A DNA stretch of 64,000 nucleotides from Rikenellaceae bacterium (GCA_015059955.1 SUZK01000006.1:1-64000); one strand, 5' to 3'; shown: positions 28,179-39,187, counted from the stretch's first letter. Numbers and translations: made by a program. Notes: generated by a model not told the origin, from the letters alone.

Positions 28179-29381
28179 CTAATCATCCGAGCCGAGGACA
28201 CGGCTATGGGGCGCGAAGAGCACCGCAGCAAAGGCAAGAACGAGCGTTATAAGAGCATTCGTCAGGAAGGCGAAGGTTGGCGTTGAGTCACCGAAGAGCT
28301 CAGCAAAAGCCTCGATGATAAATGGCGCGAGGAGTATCGCAAGGTAGTTAATGGCCATAACGATAGCAAGCGCTAACGTTGCGAGGTGTGGTGGTGCGTT
28401 GGTCGCCGCCTTATCATATATTATAGGTTGCATAACGCCATAGCCAACACCAGCAAGCAGAGCGCCCACGCATAGCGACAGAGGCGTCGCGTGGTGTAGC
28501 GACATAACAATAAGGCCCACCCCCATGGTCATAAGCGACCACATATTCACCCAACGGCCAAGCTTGCGTATAATGGCATTGAGCACAAAGCCTGGTGCCA
28601 TGATAGCGAGGAAGAATATGGCGATGACGCTATCCGACAGCTCCGTATCGAGGTGCGCATCAGCGACGATATACGAGGTGTTGAAGGTTACGACCAACGA
28701 GCAGTAGGTGATGGCGAAGTAGAAGAGCATAAGGCCGACGATGACACCACGGTTGAGTGTCGTCTGACGGTGCTGAGCGCCATCGTTAGGCTCTGGCTTT
28801 GGTGGCGTATGGCGCAGGGCGGGCACAAGCAACAACGTGACGGCAGGGAGTAGATATACGACAAACGCGAGGTGCCAATTCGCATCGGCGAGGTAGCCTA
28901 CGGCGAGGGTCGCCACAACGAGCGTAAGGTTATTCACCGCCGAGCTAATACCGAGCATACGAACACGCCTATCTCCCGTAAAGTAGTCGACGACAATACC
29001 CGTAGAGAGTGGGATGATGATACCCGCGCCAACGCCTATCAGCGAGCTTGTGATGATTAGCTCAACGAGCGTACGCGAGAGGATGCACCCCACGCCACTA
29101 ATCAGGAATATGGATGTTCCGATGATAAGCAGGCGCATCTTACTCATGCGCACCGACCAGCGGCCAGCGAGTAGCATAAAGGGGATAATCATCAGCGATG
29201 GCAGCGACTCCAACATCTCTACTTCGAGCCTACTTGCATCGGGGAAGATGGTATCGAGGTCGCTAAGTATAGGCGATATAGCGAGTCCAGGTAGCGAGAC
29301 AATCGCCGATATAGACATTATTGCCACAACGACAATAAGAGGTATGCTACCCTTTCCAGTAGATATATTCATAAGAGACAA
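28179..29381 (-). CDS. MFS transporter
   Basis: 12-TM-like, SLIGVGAGIIIPLSTGIVVDYFTGDRR, GVGYGVMQPIIYDKA. Confidence 0.88.
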   Translation of the reverse strand: MSLMNISTGKGSIPLIVVVAIMSISAIVSLPGLAISPILSDLDTIFPDASRLEVEMLESLPSLMIIPFMLLAGRWSVRMSKMRLLIIGTSIFLISGVGCILSRTLVELIITSSLIGVGAGIIIPLSTGIVVDYFTGDRRVRMLGISSAVNNLTLVVATLAVGYLADANWHLAFVVYLLPAVTLLLVPALRHTPPKPEPNDGAQHRQTTLNRGVIVGLMLFYFAITYCSLVVTFNTSYIVADAHLDTELSDSVIAIFFLAIMAPGFVLNAIIRKLGRWVNMWSLMTMGVGLIVMSLHHATPLSLCVGALLAGVGYGVMQPIIYDKAATNAPPHLATLALAIVMAINYLAILLAPFIIEAFAELFGDSTPTFAFLTNALITLVLAFAAVLFAPHSRVLGSDD

Positions 29382-29422
29382 GAGTTTCTACCCTACGTAG
29401 CAACTCTTGTGCCTTATATCTG

Positions 29423-31297
29423 TTACTTGCTCATTATGCGCTTCACCTCGTCGATGCCGTCGATATTGGCGATACTCTCCATGGCGCTCTGCAACTCGAG
29501 TAGTGAGTGCACCGAAAAGTCGATGGTGCAGATGGCTATGCGGTCAATGTTCTCCGTTGCAAGTGAGTTCATCGACAGGTGCAACTTATCTGTGATGCAA
29601 TCAATAAGGTCGCTCATAAGGTGGTAGCGGTCGATGCCCGTGATGCGTATACGCACAGGGTAGAGGAACTCCGCCTTCTCCTCAAAGTTGACCGATATTA
29701 TGGAGTCGCCATGCTGTGAGGCGAGGCGTATGGCCGTTGGGCAGTCGCGCTTATGCAGCGTTATCTCGCCATCGTGACCTCTGAAGCCCACGACCTCATC
29801 ACCAGGTAACGGGTGGCAGTGCTCACAACGCTCATACTCCAAGCGTGGCAGGTTGGCGAAGTAGCCACGTAGGTAGCGCTTAGCGCGATATGTCGATACG
29901 TGCTCCATCCACTCCTGCTCGGGCAGTGCATCATCGGCCGTGCCTATCTCGACGCAGTCGCCACGATGCAAGACCGTTCTGAGCGACGATAGCTTACCAT
30001 TAATACGCGCATATACCGCCTTCTCGCCCACCTTGCTATGTATCTCAAAGGCAAAGTCGAGAGCCGTAGCACCCTTTGGAAGTATCACACCGCGCCCCTT
30101 AGGCGTAAAGACCATTATGTCGTCGTTATAGAAAGACGACGTCACACCATCCATAAACTCCATGTCGTGGCTGTTGTCTGCGACATCCTGCAATACGGCC
30201 TTGAACTTCTCGAGCCACGCCTTGACGTTGTCATCGGTAAACTCCGCAGCACAGCCGAGGCGTGAGTTACGTACCATACGCTCCGACGATATATGTATCT
30301 CCTCCCATATACCCTGCTCGCTGAGCAGCTTCACATGGAAGCTCTGGTAGCCATTCTCCTTGGGTGCGTCAATATAGTTTGCAACGCTACCAGGCTTCTC
30401 CTTGAAGTGGTCCGTAAGCACGGAGTAGATATTAAGGCTCATAGCCTTCTCGCGCTGTATATCGTCGTTTACGTAGATGATACGCACATAGTGCTTGCCG
30501 TCGATATGCTTCAAATCGCTACCCTTAGCCTGCATCTTGCGCCATACGCTATATGGCATACGGTAGCGCACCTCGGTACGAGCATCAATACCCGCCTTAG
30601 CCAAGATATCCGAGATGTGGGCAACAAAGCGGTTGATACGTGCTTTATCAGCATCGCGCTCCTCGCTTAGAAGTCGCTCCATAACGGCAAATTCACGTGG
30701 ACAACGATAGCGGAACGAGAGGTTCTCAAGTTCGGTCTTAATATGGTACAAGCCTAAGCGGTTGGCAAGTGGAGCGTAGAAGTAGTCGGTCTCGCCGGCA
30801 ATCTTCATCTGCTTATCGGCACGCATACTATCGAGCGTACGCATATTGTGTAGGCGGTCGGCGAGCTTAATGAGCAAGGCGCGAATATCGTAGTGCACCG
30901 ACTCCAATATCTGACGATAGTTATCTACCTGCTTCGAGTGCTGGTAGCTATCCTTCTTACGCTTAGTTACCGTATCGACAAGGAATGCCACATCGTCACC
31001 AAAGCGCTCGCGGATATCCTCAACCGTATAGTCCGTATCCTCAACAACATCGTGTAAGAATGCCGAGATAATAGGGTTATCGCCAAGCTCCAACTCCGTG
31101 GCAACGATTGTCGCTACGGCTATTGGATGCATGATAAATGGCTCACCACTCTTACGTCGCTGATTGCTGTGCGCCTCATACGCGAGGTCGTAGGCACTAC
31201 GCATACGTGCCACCTCCTCATCGGTGGCGTGCTGTGATATATAGTCGAAAAGAGACTGTACGCTACTATTAATCTGACGGGTGTAGATCTCGTTCAT
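29423..31297 (-). CDS. RelA/SpoT bifunctional (p)ppGpp synthetase/hydrolase
   Basis: HD domain (AFLHDVVEDTDYTVEDI), synthetase, TGS (FTPKGRGVILPKGATALDFAFEIHSKVG), ACT-like C-terminus; start taken at MNEIYTRQINSSVQ. Confidence 0.94.
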   Translation of the reverse strand: MNEIYTRQINSSVQSLFDYISQHATDEEVARMRSAYDLAYEAHSNQRRKSGEPFIMHPIAVATIVATELELGDNPIISAFLHDVVEDTDYTVEDIRERFGDDVAFLVDTVTKRKKDSYQHSKQVDNYRQILESVHYDIRALLIKLADRLHNMRTLDSMRADKQMKIAGETDYFYAPLANRLGLYHIKTELENLSFRYRCPREFAVMERLLSEERDADKARINRFVAHISDILAKAGIDARTEVRYRMPYSVWRKMQAKGSDLKHIDGKHYVRIIYVNDDIQREKAMSLNIYSVLTDHFKEKPGSVANYIDAPKENGYQSFHVKLLSEQGIWEEIHISSERMVRNSRLGCAAEFTDDNVKAWLEKFKAVLQDVADNSHDMEFMDGVTSSFYNDDIMVFTPKGRGVILPKGATALDFAFEIHSKVGEKAVYARINGKLSSLRTVLHRGDCVEIGTADDALPEQEWMEHVSTYRAKRYLRGYFANLPRLEYERCEHCHPLPGDEVVGFRGHDGEITLHKRDCPTAIRLASQHGDSIISVNFEEKAEFLYPVRIRITGIDRYHLMSDLIDCITDKLHLSMNSLATENIDRIAICTIDFSVHSLLELQSAMESIANIDGIDEVKRIMSK

Positions 31298-31398
31298 TCT
31301 CACTAATTTTTGGGTAGATATATTGCAAATGTACGAAAAAAAGTGTGTCGTTGTTCTATATAATATAGAAAATTTGCTATGATATTGATTTTTATTTC

Positions 31399-31406
31399 TA
31401 TCTTTG
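31399..31406 (+). promoter_or_regulatory. Putative -7 element TATCTTTG
   Basis: 31 bp before the 31437 ATG. Confidence 0.6.
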
Positions 31407-31436
31407 CCATCGGTTAATAGAATAAAATATAAGAGA

Positions 31437-33089
31437 ATGAGAATATCCTTACGCACCATCTTTGCCCTTATGGCAATCGCGCTATTCGCAGCATGCGACA
31501 CCGACAAGCCACAGCCAGATACCCCCACTCCCAACCATAAAGTAGAGGGTGTATTCCATTTTTCGGATGAGCTTGCATCACAGAGGGCACTAAGTGTAAA
31601 CATCATCCCCGATGACCCAGAGATGGAGTATATCATACTCCTTGCACAAAAGAAACATTTTATAATCAACGGTATAGACACTGCAGAGAAGCTATTCGAA
31701 GATGACCTATATTACATCAACAGCCTGGCAAAACAATACAACAAGAGCCTTCGAGATTTCCTTACCGAGATGAATTGGCTATGTAAGGGCGAACGAAAGG
31801 GTTATAGCGCAACGGGGCTCTACCCCGATACCGAGTATGTGGTATACTGCTACGGCATAGAAATTACTGACGAGGGCTTCGAGGCGACTACGGATGTATG
31901 CTACGACATCATCAAGACCGCAGGTCCAGTGGCCAAGGAGGTGGAGTTCGACATCACATGTACCGTGGATGGCAACCTTGTAGATGTATCAATCGACCCC
32001 AACGACTATGAGGGCTACTACTATTACTATCTCATCCCCGAAACATGGCGCGAGTACGTGCCTGAGGGCGAGACTTTAGATGGCACCGACATTGAGATGC
32101 TAAGCAACATTACATTCGATCGCTTCAACCAGTGGCTAAACAACGACGGCACACCTATCGAGGAGTTCTGCGTAAAGGGTCAATACATTCACACCGAGCG
32201 CGTTGACCCAAACACAGACTTTATGGTTGCGGCATTTGCCGTAAGCGACGATACAACACCACTATTATGCTCAACACCATCGGTAAAGCACTTTACATCG
32301 GGGGACTTTGCCAAGACCTCACTAAAACTCGACATCGAGGTTACGGACATAACACCTTATAGTGCAAACCTAAACCTTAGACCTTCAAGCAACCATGATA
32401 CATACACCTGCATATTCCTTGCAGCGTCACAGGTGCCGCTTGTCGACAACGACTACCAGCTTATGAAGGCCCTTGCTAACGGCTTCCAGCCATCGGAGTT
32501 TACTGGCCCTATCAAGAACGAGTACCTCGGACCACTAATGCCCGAAACGGAGTATGTGGTATTGGCATTCGGCATTGATGGTAATTTGCCAACAACAGAC
32601 CTTTACCAGGTACGCTTCACCTCAGCAGAAGCCGTTGAGGGCACTACCCAGATTACCGACATCAAGCTACTAAAGCTCTTCGATGCAGACGAAATAATAG
32701 CCATCGACCCAAGCTATCGTGCTAAGCTCGGAGATTGCGAGTGTGTGGCTATCGTCGAGGCAATAACCAACGAACCATGCGATAAGATATACTTCTGGTG
32801 GTACGAAGAGTGGATGAAGGTAGGGTATAGTAACGAGGCATTCTTGGAGGATTTGCTGATGTATCCATACGCCAACAATCCAGAGATTATGGATATGTAT
32901 TATAGCATGGATAACGAAGACCTATTCTTCTTTGGAGGTATTGCCGAGGATGAGAAAGGCAACCTCGGCGATATATACTATGGCGATAGCTTCTTGATTA
33001 GCAAGGATATGGTAAGCCCCGCCGAAGAGTTCTTCTCGTATGTCGAAGATAACAACGAGGCTACCACGATGGCACTCTTCCGCAGATAA
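31437..33089 (+). CDS. Fn3-like lipoprotein, paralogue of the 12704 product
   Basis: MRISLRTIFALMAIALFAACDTDKP lipobox; LMPETEYVVLAFGIDGNLPTTDLYQVRFTSAEAVEGTTQIT. Confidence 0.72.
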   Translation: MRISLRTIFALMAIALFAACDTDKPQPDTPTPNHKVEGVFHFSDELASQRALSVNIIPDDPEMEYIILLAQKKHFIINGIDTAEKLFEDDLYYINSLAKQYNKSLRDFLTEMNWLCKGERKGYSATGLYPDTEYVVYCYGIEITDEGFEATTDVCYDIIKTAGPVAKEVEFDITCTVDGNLVDVSIDPNDYEGYYYYYLIPETWREYVPEGETLDGTDIEMLSNITFDRFNQWLNNDGTPIEEFCVKGQYIHTERVDPNTDFMVAAFAVSDDTTPLLCSTPSVKHFTSGDFAKTSLKLDIEVTDITPYSANLNLRPSSNHDTYTCIFLAASQVPLVDNDYQLMKALANGFQPSEFTGPIKNEYLGPLMPETEYVVLAFGIDGNLPTTDLYQVRFTSAEAVEGTTQITDIKLLKLFDADEIIAIDPSYRAKLGDCECVAIVEAITNEPCDKIYFWWYEEWMKVGYSNEAFLEDLLMYPYANNPEIMDMYYSMDNEDLFFFGGIAEDEKGNLGDIYYGDSFLISKDMVSPAEEFFSYVEDNNEATTMALFRR

Positions 33090-33176
33090 CAACCACACGA
33101 CATAACAAACTAACACCCTCGGAGAAGAATCGCTCCGAGGGTGTTTCATTATGGTCGCACACGGCATGCCGCACTT

Positions 33177-34403
33177 TTAGTCCTGCTCCTCATCCGTAGC
33201 CAACTCCTCGCTACGGCTCTTCATATTGATGACAGGCTTCACAAAGTAGAGCACATCAACCGTATCCTTGATGGCTGCAAGAATCTCCATTGGGTCCTTA
33301 TATGCCATAGGGCTCTCGTCGATGGTGTCGTTCTGCACCGAGGTAGAGTATACACCCTCCATAGATGAGCGATACTCATCAAGGTCGATAAGCTCCTTTG
33401 CCATAGCGCGAGACATCAAACGGCCAGCGCCGTGAGGTGCCGAGCAGTTCCACTCCTCGTTAGACTTGCCAGTGCAGATAATCAAACCATCACGCATATT
33501 GAATGGGATGACAAGCTTCTCGCCTGCGATAGATGCCACAGCACCCTTACGCATCATGCGGCGTGCAAAGTCGATGTAGTTATGCGTAGTTATAATCTGC
33601 TCCTCGACATCCAAGCCACCCTCGATAGACAAGAATACCTCGTTAATCAATCGGTGGATGATGATGTGGTTAAACTCGGCATAGGCCTGAGCCACAACCA
33701 TATCGGTAATATAACCCCTCATCTGCTCCGCAGCGAGGTAGCCCACTGCTGGGTGGTTTAGTGTTGGGTTGTGTGCTATGGTATGCCAGTACTTCCACAC
33801 CTTCTGTCCGAAATTGCGACTACCGCAGTGTACCGTGATAGCGTAGTTACCCTCAGGGGTGATGCCAATCTCCACAAAGTGGTTACCACTACCTACGCTA
33901 CCCACCTGGCGGAAGAATGTTGCGGCATTCATATCGACGCGGTTAAGTAGCTTCTCAACGCCGCGCTCACCAACATCAATACCCTCGACATACTCCTGCC
34001 ACTGCTGACGCGCCTGCTGCAAACGATTCTTGAGATGAGCATATAGCTCCTCATTCTTGAAGCGTGTGCGATCCTGCTGCGTCATACCGAACTTAACCTG
34101 CTCGCGGATACGAGCCTCAATCTCGGCATAGTTCGCAGGGTTAACAGGGGTGCGAGTGATAGTTGTGCTCACAGTACAGCCGATATCGCCACCGATGTGG
34201 TCGGGGTTAACGGCATCACGGAATGGTGCTGTGAAGCCAACAACTATATCCTTACCAGCATGAACATCTGGCATAATTCGTATCTTGCTACCATCGAACA
34301 TTGGATGGTCAACAAAGCCATATATAATGCTACGAGCATCCTGCTCCAAAGTATCTGAATATACGACGCAATCCTTGCAATAGCGTCCCTTAATCTGTTC
34401 CAT
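33177..34403 (-). CDS. rtcB: RtcB family RNA-splicing ligase
   Basis: IMPDVHAGKDIVVGFTAPFRDAVNPDHIGGDIGCTVS; VGSGNHFVEIG; HCGSRNFG; APHGAGRLMSR. Confidence 0.95.
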   Translation of the reverse strand: MEQIKGRYCKDCVVYSDTLEQDARSIIYGFVDHPMFDGSKIRIMPDVHAGKDIVVGFTAPFRDAVNPDHIGGDIGCTVSTTITRTPVNPANYAEIEARIREQVKFGMTQQDRTRFKNEELYAHLKNRLQQARQQWQEYVEGIDVGERGVEKLLNRVDMNAATFFRQVGSVGSGNHFVEIGITPEGNYAITVHCGSRNFGQKVWKYWHTIAHNPTLNHPAVGYLAAEQMRGYITDMVVAQAYAEFNHIIIHRLINEVFLSIEGGLDVEEQIITTHNYIDFARRMMRKGAVASIAGEKLVIPFNMRDGLIICTGKSNEEWNCSAPHGAGRLMSRAMAKELIDLDEYRSSMEGVYSTSVQNDTIDESPMAYKDPMEILAAIKDTVDVLYFVKPVINMKSRSEELATDEEQD

Positions 34404-34455
34404 AATAAATTACAGTGTTTGTGTGTTAATAAATTACTTTTTCACCTCTTCCCAA

Positions 34456-34483
34456 GCAGTGCCAACCCCTTGGGCCACACTGC
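34456..34483. promoter_or_regulatory. Small hairpin in the 5' leader of rtcB
   Basis: GCAGTGCCAA-cccc-TTGGgccaCACTGC, ~50 bp upstream of the rtcB ATG. Confidence 0.4.
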
Positions 34484-34588
34484 AATTACATTTCATTACA
34501 TAGCATTTAGCATTATTTTATAGTTTTCATCATACAGGCTAACAGATGGTATCCCATCCATTTCCGCCGCAAAAGTAGTATACAAAAC

Positions 34589-34632
34589 CCCACCATCAAA
34601 ACATTATTGAGCATAATGTATGAAATGGTGGG
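34589..34632. terminator. Long hairpin downstream of the aldo/keto reductase gene
   Basis: CCCACCAT-caaa-ACATTAT-tgagc-ATAATGT-atgaa-ATGGTGGG. Confidence 0.55.
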
Positions 34633-34687
34633 ATTATTACACGAAATAGAGCGCTACGGTGTCAAACGCCTTATATTGGCAACTATT

Positions 34688-35683
34688 CTACTTGAATGGT
34701 TTTGAGTATATGCATCTCATGTTGCACTCCAACTGTGCCACCGAGCTTGCGCCAACGAGTACCGAGGTGATGCCTCGCTGTGCCAATACCCACGCCAAGG
34801 ACATCTCCGCAAGGCTCTCGCCACGCTCCGCAGCCTCCGCATTGAGCTTGATAAGATGCTCACGCAACTCAGGCGTGAGGCGCTCGGATGGCAGGCTCGT
34901 CTCTCGCGACATACGCGACCCCGCAGGTATATCCTTCAAATACTTATCCGTTAGAAGTCCCTGCGCTAAGGGCGAGAACGAAATAAAGCCGATGCCATTA
35001 TCAGCGCAGTAGTCCAATATACCCTCCTGCTGTGGCGCCTTATCGAGAAGATTTAGACGACCCTGATAGATGAGCAGTGGCACATCGCGCTCACGCAGAT
35101 ACTTGTCGGCAAACTTCAGTGCCTCCAATGGCCAGCTCGATATGCCGACATAGAGGGCCTTGCCCGCACGAACGATATCCACCAATGCCTGCAACGTCTC
35201 CTCCAAAGGGGTGTTAGGGTCATAGCGGTGGCTATAAAAGAGGTCGACATAGTCGAGGTTCATACGCCTCAAACTCTGGTCGAGACTCGCCATAAGATAC
35301 TTGCGCGAGCCCCACTCGCCATAAGGTCCTGGCCACATGTCGTAGCCCGCCTTAGAGGAGATAAACAACTCATCGCGATAGGGCGCAAAGTCGTCATGCA
35401 TCAGACGACCAAAGGTCTCCTCGGCAGTACCATAGGGAGGACCATAGTTATTCGCAAGGTCAAAGTGGGTGATGCCATGGTCAAAGGCGTAGTGGGTGAT
35501 ATCACGGCTACGCTCATAGGGGTCAACACTACCGAAGTTATGCCAAAAGCCCAAACTCACCTTAGGTAGCAAAACACCACTCTTGCCACAACGCAAATAG
35601 AGGTTGTCGGCATCATCGTAGCGGCTGTCGGCTGCCACATATCTCTCTTTCAGATTCATAGTATTGAGGTTTATGTTCACCAT
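34688..35683 (-). CDS. Aldo/keto reductase
   Basis: LPKVSLGFWHNFG, ITHFDLANNYGPPYGTAEETFG, LDYVDLFYSHRYDPNTPLEET, FISFSPLAQGLLTDKYL. Confidence 0.93.
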   Translation of the reverse strand: MVNINLNTMNLKERYVAADSRYDDADNLYLRCGKSGVLLPKVSLGFWHNFGSVDPYERSRDITHYAFDHGITHFDLANNYGPPYGTAEETFGRLMHDDFAPYRDELFISSKAGYDMWPGPYGEWGSRKYLMASLDQSLRRMNLDYVDLFYSHRYDPNTPLEETLQALVDIVRAGKALYVGISSWPLEALKFADKYLRERDVPLLIYQGRLNLLDKAPQQEGILDYCADNGIGFISFSPLAQGLLTDKYLKDIPAGSRMSRETSLPSERLTPELREHLIKLNAEAAERGESLAEMSLAWVLAQRGITSVLVGASSVAQLECNMRCIYSKPFK

Positions 35684-35848
35684 TACGAGAATACATCGCT
35701 TGTGTATCCTCCTTAATCACCTATAAAGGTATGAAAAATTCTGCTATAATCCTAATATCGCAACAAAAATACCAAATCTATCTACTCGACCGTAACATAC
35801 CACATCGCATATTTTCGCGTTACTATTGTAATATCCGCTCAAAAATTG

Positions 35849-35856
35849 TATATTTG
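35849..35856 (+). promoter_or_regulatory. Putative -7 element TATATTTG upstream of rfbA
   Basis: TTG-N20-TATATTTG, 33 bp before the ATG. Confidence 0.6.
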
Positions 35857-35888
35857 TACGATAAACAGCAATCTAAAAGCCAAGCGAG

Positions 35889-36755
35889 ATGAAAGGCATA
35901 GTTCTGGCAGGAGGTAGCGGCACACGTCTCTACCCTATCACCAAGGGTGTCAGCAAGCAGCTGCTACCCATATTCGACAAGCCCATGGTTTACTACCCCA
36001 TCAGCGTGCTGATGATGGCAGGCATACGCGACATACTCATCATATCTACCCCCTACGACCTACCGCTATTTAGGCGTCTATTAGGCTCGGGTAGCGAGAT
36101 GGGCGTACGCTTCACCTATGCCGAGCAGGCACAACCCAACGGCATCGCCGAGGCCTTTATCATAGGTCGCGACTTCATAGGCGACGACGATGTGGCATTG
36201 ATACTTGGCGACAACATCTTCCATGGCGCAGGCTTCGATAGGATGCTTCGCCGTGCTGTCGAGAGTGTTAGCGAGGAGCATCGCGCAACAATCTTTGGAT
36301 ACAAAGTCGACCACCCCGAGCGCTACGGTGTAGTATCATTCGACAGCGAGGGCAGAGCTACCGAGATTATCGAGAAGCCCACGGAGCCACGCTCCAACTA
36401 CGCCGTAACTGGCCTCTACTTCTACCCCAATAGCGTTGTCGACATAGCATCAACGATTACCCCCTCGGCACGTGGAGAGTTGGAGATTACCACCATCAAC
36501 CAGAGCTACCTTGAGCGCGGCGAGCTAAATGTCGAGATTATGGATCGCGGCTTTGCATGGCTCGACACCGGCACACACGACTCCTTGGCCGAGGCATCTA
36601 TCTTTGTGGAGGTCATCGAGAAGCGCCAAGGCATCAAGATAGGCTCACCCGAGGAGGTGGCATTCCGCAACGGCTGGATATCGCGCGAGGAACTACGCTC
36701 CATAGCCGAGCCTATGCGAGCAAATCAGTATGGACAATATCTATTAAAACTATGA
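35889..36755 (+). CDS. rfbA: Glucose-1-phosphate thymidylyltransferase
   Basis: [52 protein letters not shown]. Confidence 0.97.
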   Translation: MKGIVLAGGSGTRLYPITKGVSKQLLPIFDKPMVYYPISVLMMAGIRDILIISTPYDLPLFRRLLGSGSEMGVRFTYAEQAQPNGIAEAFIIGRDFIGDDDVALILGDNIFHGAGFDRMLRRAVESVSEEHRATIFGYKVDHPERYGVVSFDSEGRATEIIEKPTEPRSNYAVTGLYFYPNSVVDIASTITPSARGELEITTINQSYLERGELNVEIMDRGFAWLDTGTHDSLAEASIFVEVIEKRQGIKIGSPEEVAFRNGWISREELRSIAEPMRANQYGQYLLKL

Positions 36756-37327
36756 TAGTCACCAAGAGCGACATAGAGGGCATACTCATCATAGAGCCTA
36801 CGCTGCACAACGACGACCGCGGCCACTTCTTCGAGAGCTTCAACGAACGCGACTTTACAAAGGCTACCGGCATCACTACGCACTTTGTACAGGATAACGA
36901 GTCGCGCTCAGCAGAGGGCGTGGTGCGTGGTCTTCACTTCCAGCTACCACCCTTCGCGCAGTCGAAGCTCGTACGCGTCATCGAGGGTGAGATATTTGAT
37001 ATCGCCGTAGACATACGTCGTGGCTCACCCACGTTTGGTCGCTATATCGCTGTTCGACTCAGTGGCGAGAACCACCGTCAGCTATACATACCACGAGGCT
37101 TCGCCCACGGCTTTGTTGTCGTACAGGGTGACGCCATCGTGCAGTACAAGTGCGACAACTACTACGCTCCCGCTTGCGAGCGCACGATACGTTGGAACGA
37201 CCCCAAACTAAATATCGACTGGGGTGTAGATTTGCAGAGTGCGATACTCTCGGCACGCGACAGCGAGGCTGCAACGCTCGACGAGTGCGACACACTCTTC
37301 GACTATAACATCGACTACTATGCGTAG
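36752..37327 (+). CDS. rfbC: dTDP-4-dehydrorhamnose 3,5-epimerase
   Basis: ATGA overlap with rfb[53 protein letters not shown]. Confidence 0.96.
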   Translation: MIVTKSDIEGILIIEPTLHNDDRGHFFESFNERDFTKATGITTHFVQDNESRSAEGVVRGLHFQLPPFAQSKLVRVIEGEIFDIAVDIRRGSPTFGRYIAVRLSGENHRQLYIPRGFAHGFVVVQGDAIVQYKCDNYYAPACERTIRWNDPKLNIDWGVDLQSAILSARDSEAATLDECDTLFDYNIDYYA

Positions 37328-38183
37328 GATAGTTGTCACCGGAGGCTCAGGACAGCTTGCCACAGCGATACGCCATGCGGCAGCAACATCGCGCAACGAG
37401 TACCATATATTTGGGCGCGAGGAGTTTGATATATGCGACATTAGAAGCATCGAGCACGGCATCGAGGGTGCTAATGTGGTTATCAACTGCGCTGCATATA
37501 CCGATGTCGAGGGCGCTGAGAGCAACTACGAGGAGGCAGTTAGGGTCAACGATGATGGTGTACGCATGCTCGCCGAGGCATGCACAAAGCGCAACATAAC
37601 CCTCATACATATATCAACGGACTATGTCTTTGGTGGCGACACCGAGCGACGCGCACCATACACCGAGGCGGACACGGCGCAACCAATAAACGCATACGGC
37701 AGAAGCAAACTCGCTGGTGAGAGTCATGTCGTAGCAATGAGACAAGGTATCGTGGTACGCACATCATGGCTCTATTCGCCGTGGGGTAACAACTTCTGCA
37801 AAAAGATGCTACACCTAACCTCCGAACGCGACACTTTACGTGTAGTAAATGACCAGCACGGCACCCCTACCTCGGCACTGAGCCTTGCTCGCGCACTGGT
37901 ATACGCAATAGATAGCAACGCCATCGAGACGATGCATGGACTGTACCATTATAGCGACGAGGGAAGCTGCACATGGTACGACTTTGCGGTGGAGATTGCT
38001 CGACACAACGCCAGCGGCTGCACCATTGCACCATGCACAAGTACGGATTATCCTACCAAGGCTAAGCGCCCAGCATACTCCGTTCTCGACACAAGGCGTA
38101 TATACGCTATTGACGGCATCGAACGCAGGTGCTGGCAGGAGGCACTAACAGAGGTTATATCGCTAATAAACAGCAAAATATGA
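37320..38183 (+). CDS. rfbD: dTDP-4-dehydrorhamnose reductase
   Basis: [42 protein letters not shown]. Confidence 0.95.
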   Translation: MRRIVVTGGSGQLATAIRHAAATSRNEYHIFGREEFDICDIRSIEHGIEGANVVINCAAYTDVEGAESNYEEAVRVNDDGVRMLAEACTKRNITLIHISTDYVFGGDTERRAPYTEADTAQPINAYGRSKLAGESHVVAMRQGIVVRTSWLYSPWGNNFCKKMLHLTSERDTLRVVNDQHGTPTSALSLARALVYAIDSNAIETMHGLYHYSDEGSCTWYDFAVEIARHNASGCTIAPCTSTDYPTKAKRPAYSVLDTRRIYAIDGIERRCWQEALTEVISLINSKI

Positions 38184-39187
38184 TAGAGCGCAACATACTT
38201 ATCACAGGCGGAGCAGGATTTATCGGCAGCCATGTTGTGGAGCACTTTGCTCACACCTACCCCAACTACCGCATCGTCGTTCTCGACAAACTCACCTACG
38301 CAGGAAGTGTCGACAACATAGCACATGTGCTTTGCGACGACCGCGTCATCTTCGTCGAAGGCGACATCTGCGATAGCGAGATTGTGGATAGACTCTTCGC
38401 GGACTACGCGATAGATGGCGTTATTCACCTCGCTGCCGAGAGCCACGTAGACCGCTCGATAAGCGCACCGATGGTCTTTGCCAAGAACAACATCATTGGC
38501 ACGATTACACTTCTTGAGGCGGCACGCAAGGCGTGGAGTGGCAACTTCGAAGGCAAACGCTTCCACCACGTATCTACCGACGAGGTATATGGTGCATTGC
38601 CTCTCGATGGTGGCATCTTTACCGAGGAGTCGCGCTATGAGCCACACTCGCCATACTCAGCATCGAAGGCTTCGTCGGACCACTTTGTGCGTGCCTACCA
38701 CGACACCTATGGTCTACCTACGGTGATTACCAACTGTTCGAACAACTATGGCGAAAGACAGTACCCCGAGAAGCTGATACCTCTATTTATAAATAATATC
38801 GTGGAGCGTAAGCCTCTGCCGGTATATGGTTCGGGGCTAAATGTTCGTGACTGGCTCTATGTTGGCGACCACGCCCGCGCCATTGACACGGTCTTCCACA
38901 ATGCTAAGGATGGCGAGACATATAACGTAGGCGGCAACAACGAGATTAGCAATATCGAGCTTGTGCGACAACTTATCGCCATCACGGATGAGGAGCTTGG
39001 CAATAAGAGGGGCTTTAGCGAGGAGCTGATAACCTATGTCGAGGATCGTGCGGGGCACGATTTGAGATATGCCATTGACTCGTCGAAATTACAGAGGGAA
39101 CTGGGCTGGCAGCCGACGATGTCGTTTGAGGAGGGCCTCCGCCAGACGGTACGCTGGCAGATAGAGCAAACGACAAAGAGAGGTTAG
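38180..39187 (+). CDS. rfbB: dTDP-glucose 4,6-dehydratase
   Basis: ILITGGAGFIGSHVVEHF, HLAAESHVDRSI, HVSTDEVYGAL, YSASKASSDHFVRAY. Confidence 0.97.
   Translation: MIERNILITGGAGFIGSHVVEHFAHTYPNYRIVVLDKLTYAGSVDNIAHVLCDDRVIFVEGDICDSEIVDRLFADYAIDGVIHLAAESHVDRSISAPMVFAKNNIIGTITLLEAARKAWSGNFEGKRFHHVSTDEVYGALPLDGGIFTEESRYEPHSPYSASKASSDHFVRAYHDTYGLPTVITNCSNNYGERQYPEKLIPLFINNIVERKPLPVYGSGLNVRDWLYVGDHARAIDTVFHNAKDGETYNVGGNNEISNIELVRQLIAITDEELGNKRGFSEELITYVEDRAGHDLRYAIDSSKLQRELGWQPTMSFEEGLRQTVRWQIEQTTKRG

Noticed and set aside
27906-28286. 126-aa ORF across the IR element
   Set aside because: Runs through the right inverted repeat, the hairpin and the MFS gene 3' end; low-complexity translation and no plausible start context.
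29423-31681. 752-aa start for the RelA/SpoT ORF
   Set aside because: The upstream 128 aa are low-plausibility and overlap the opposite-strand lipoprotein promoter and start; MNEIYTRQ at 31297 is the likely start.
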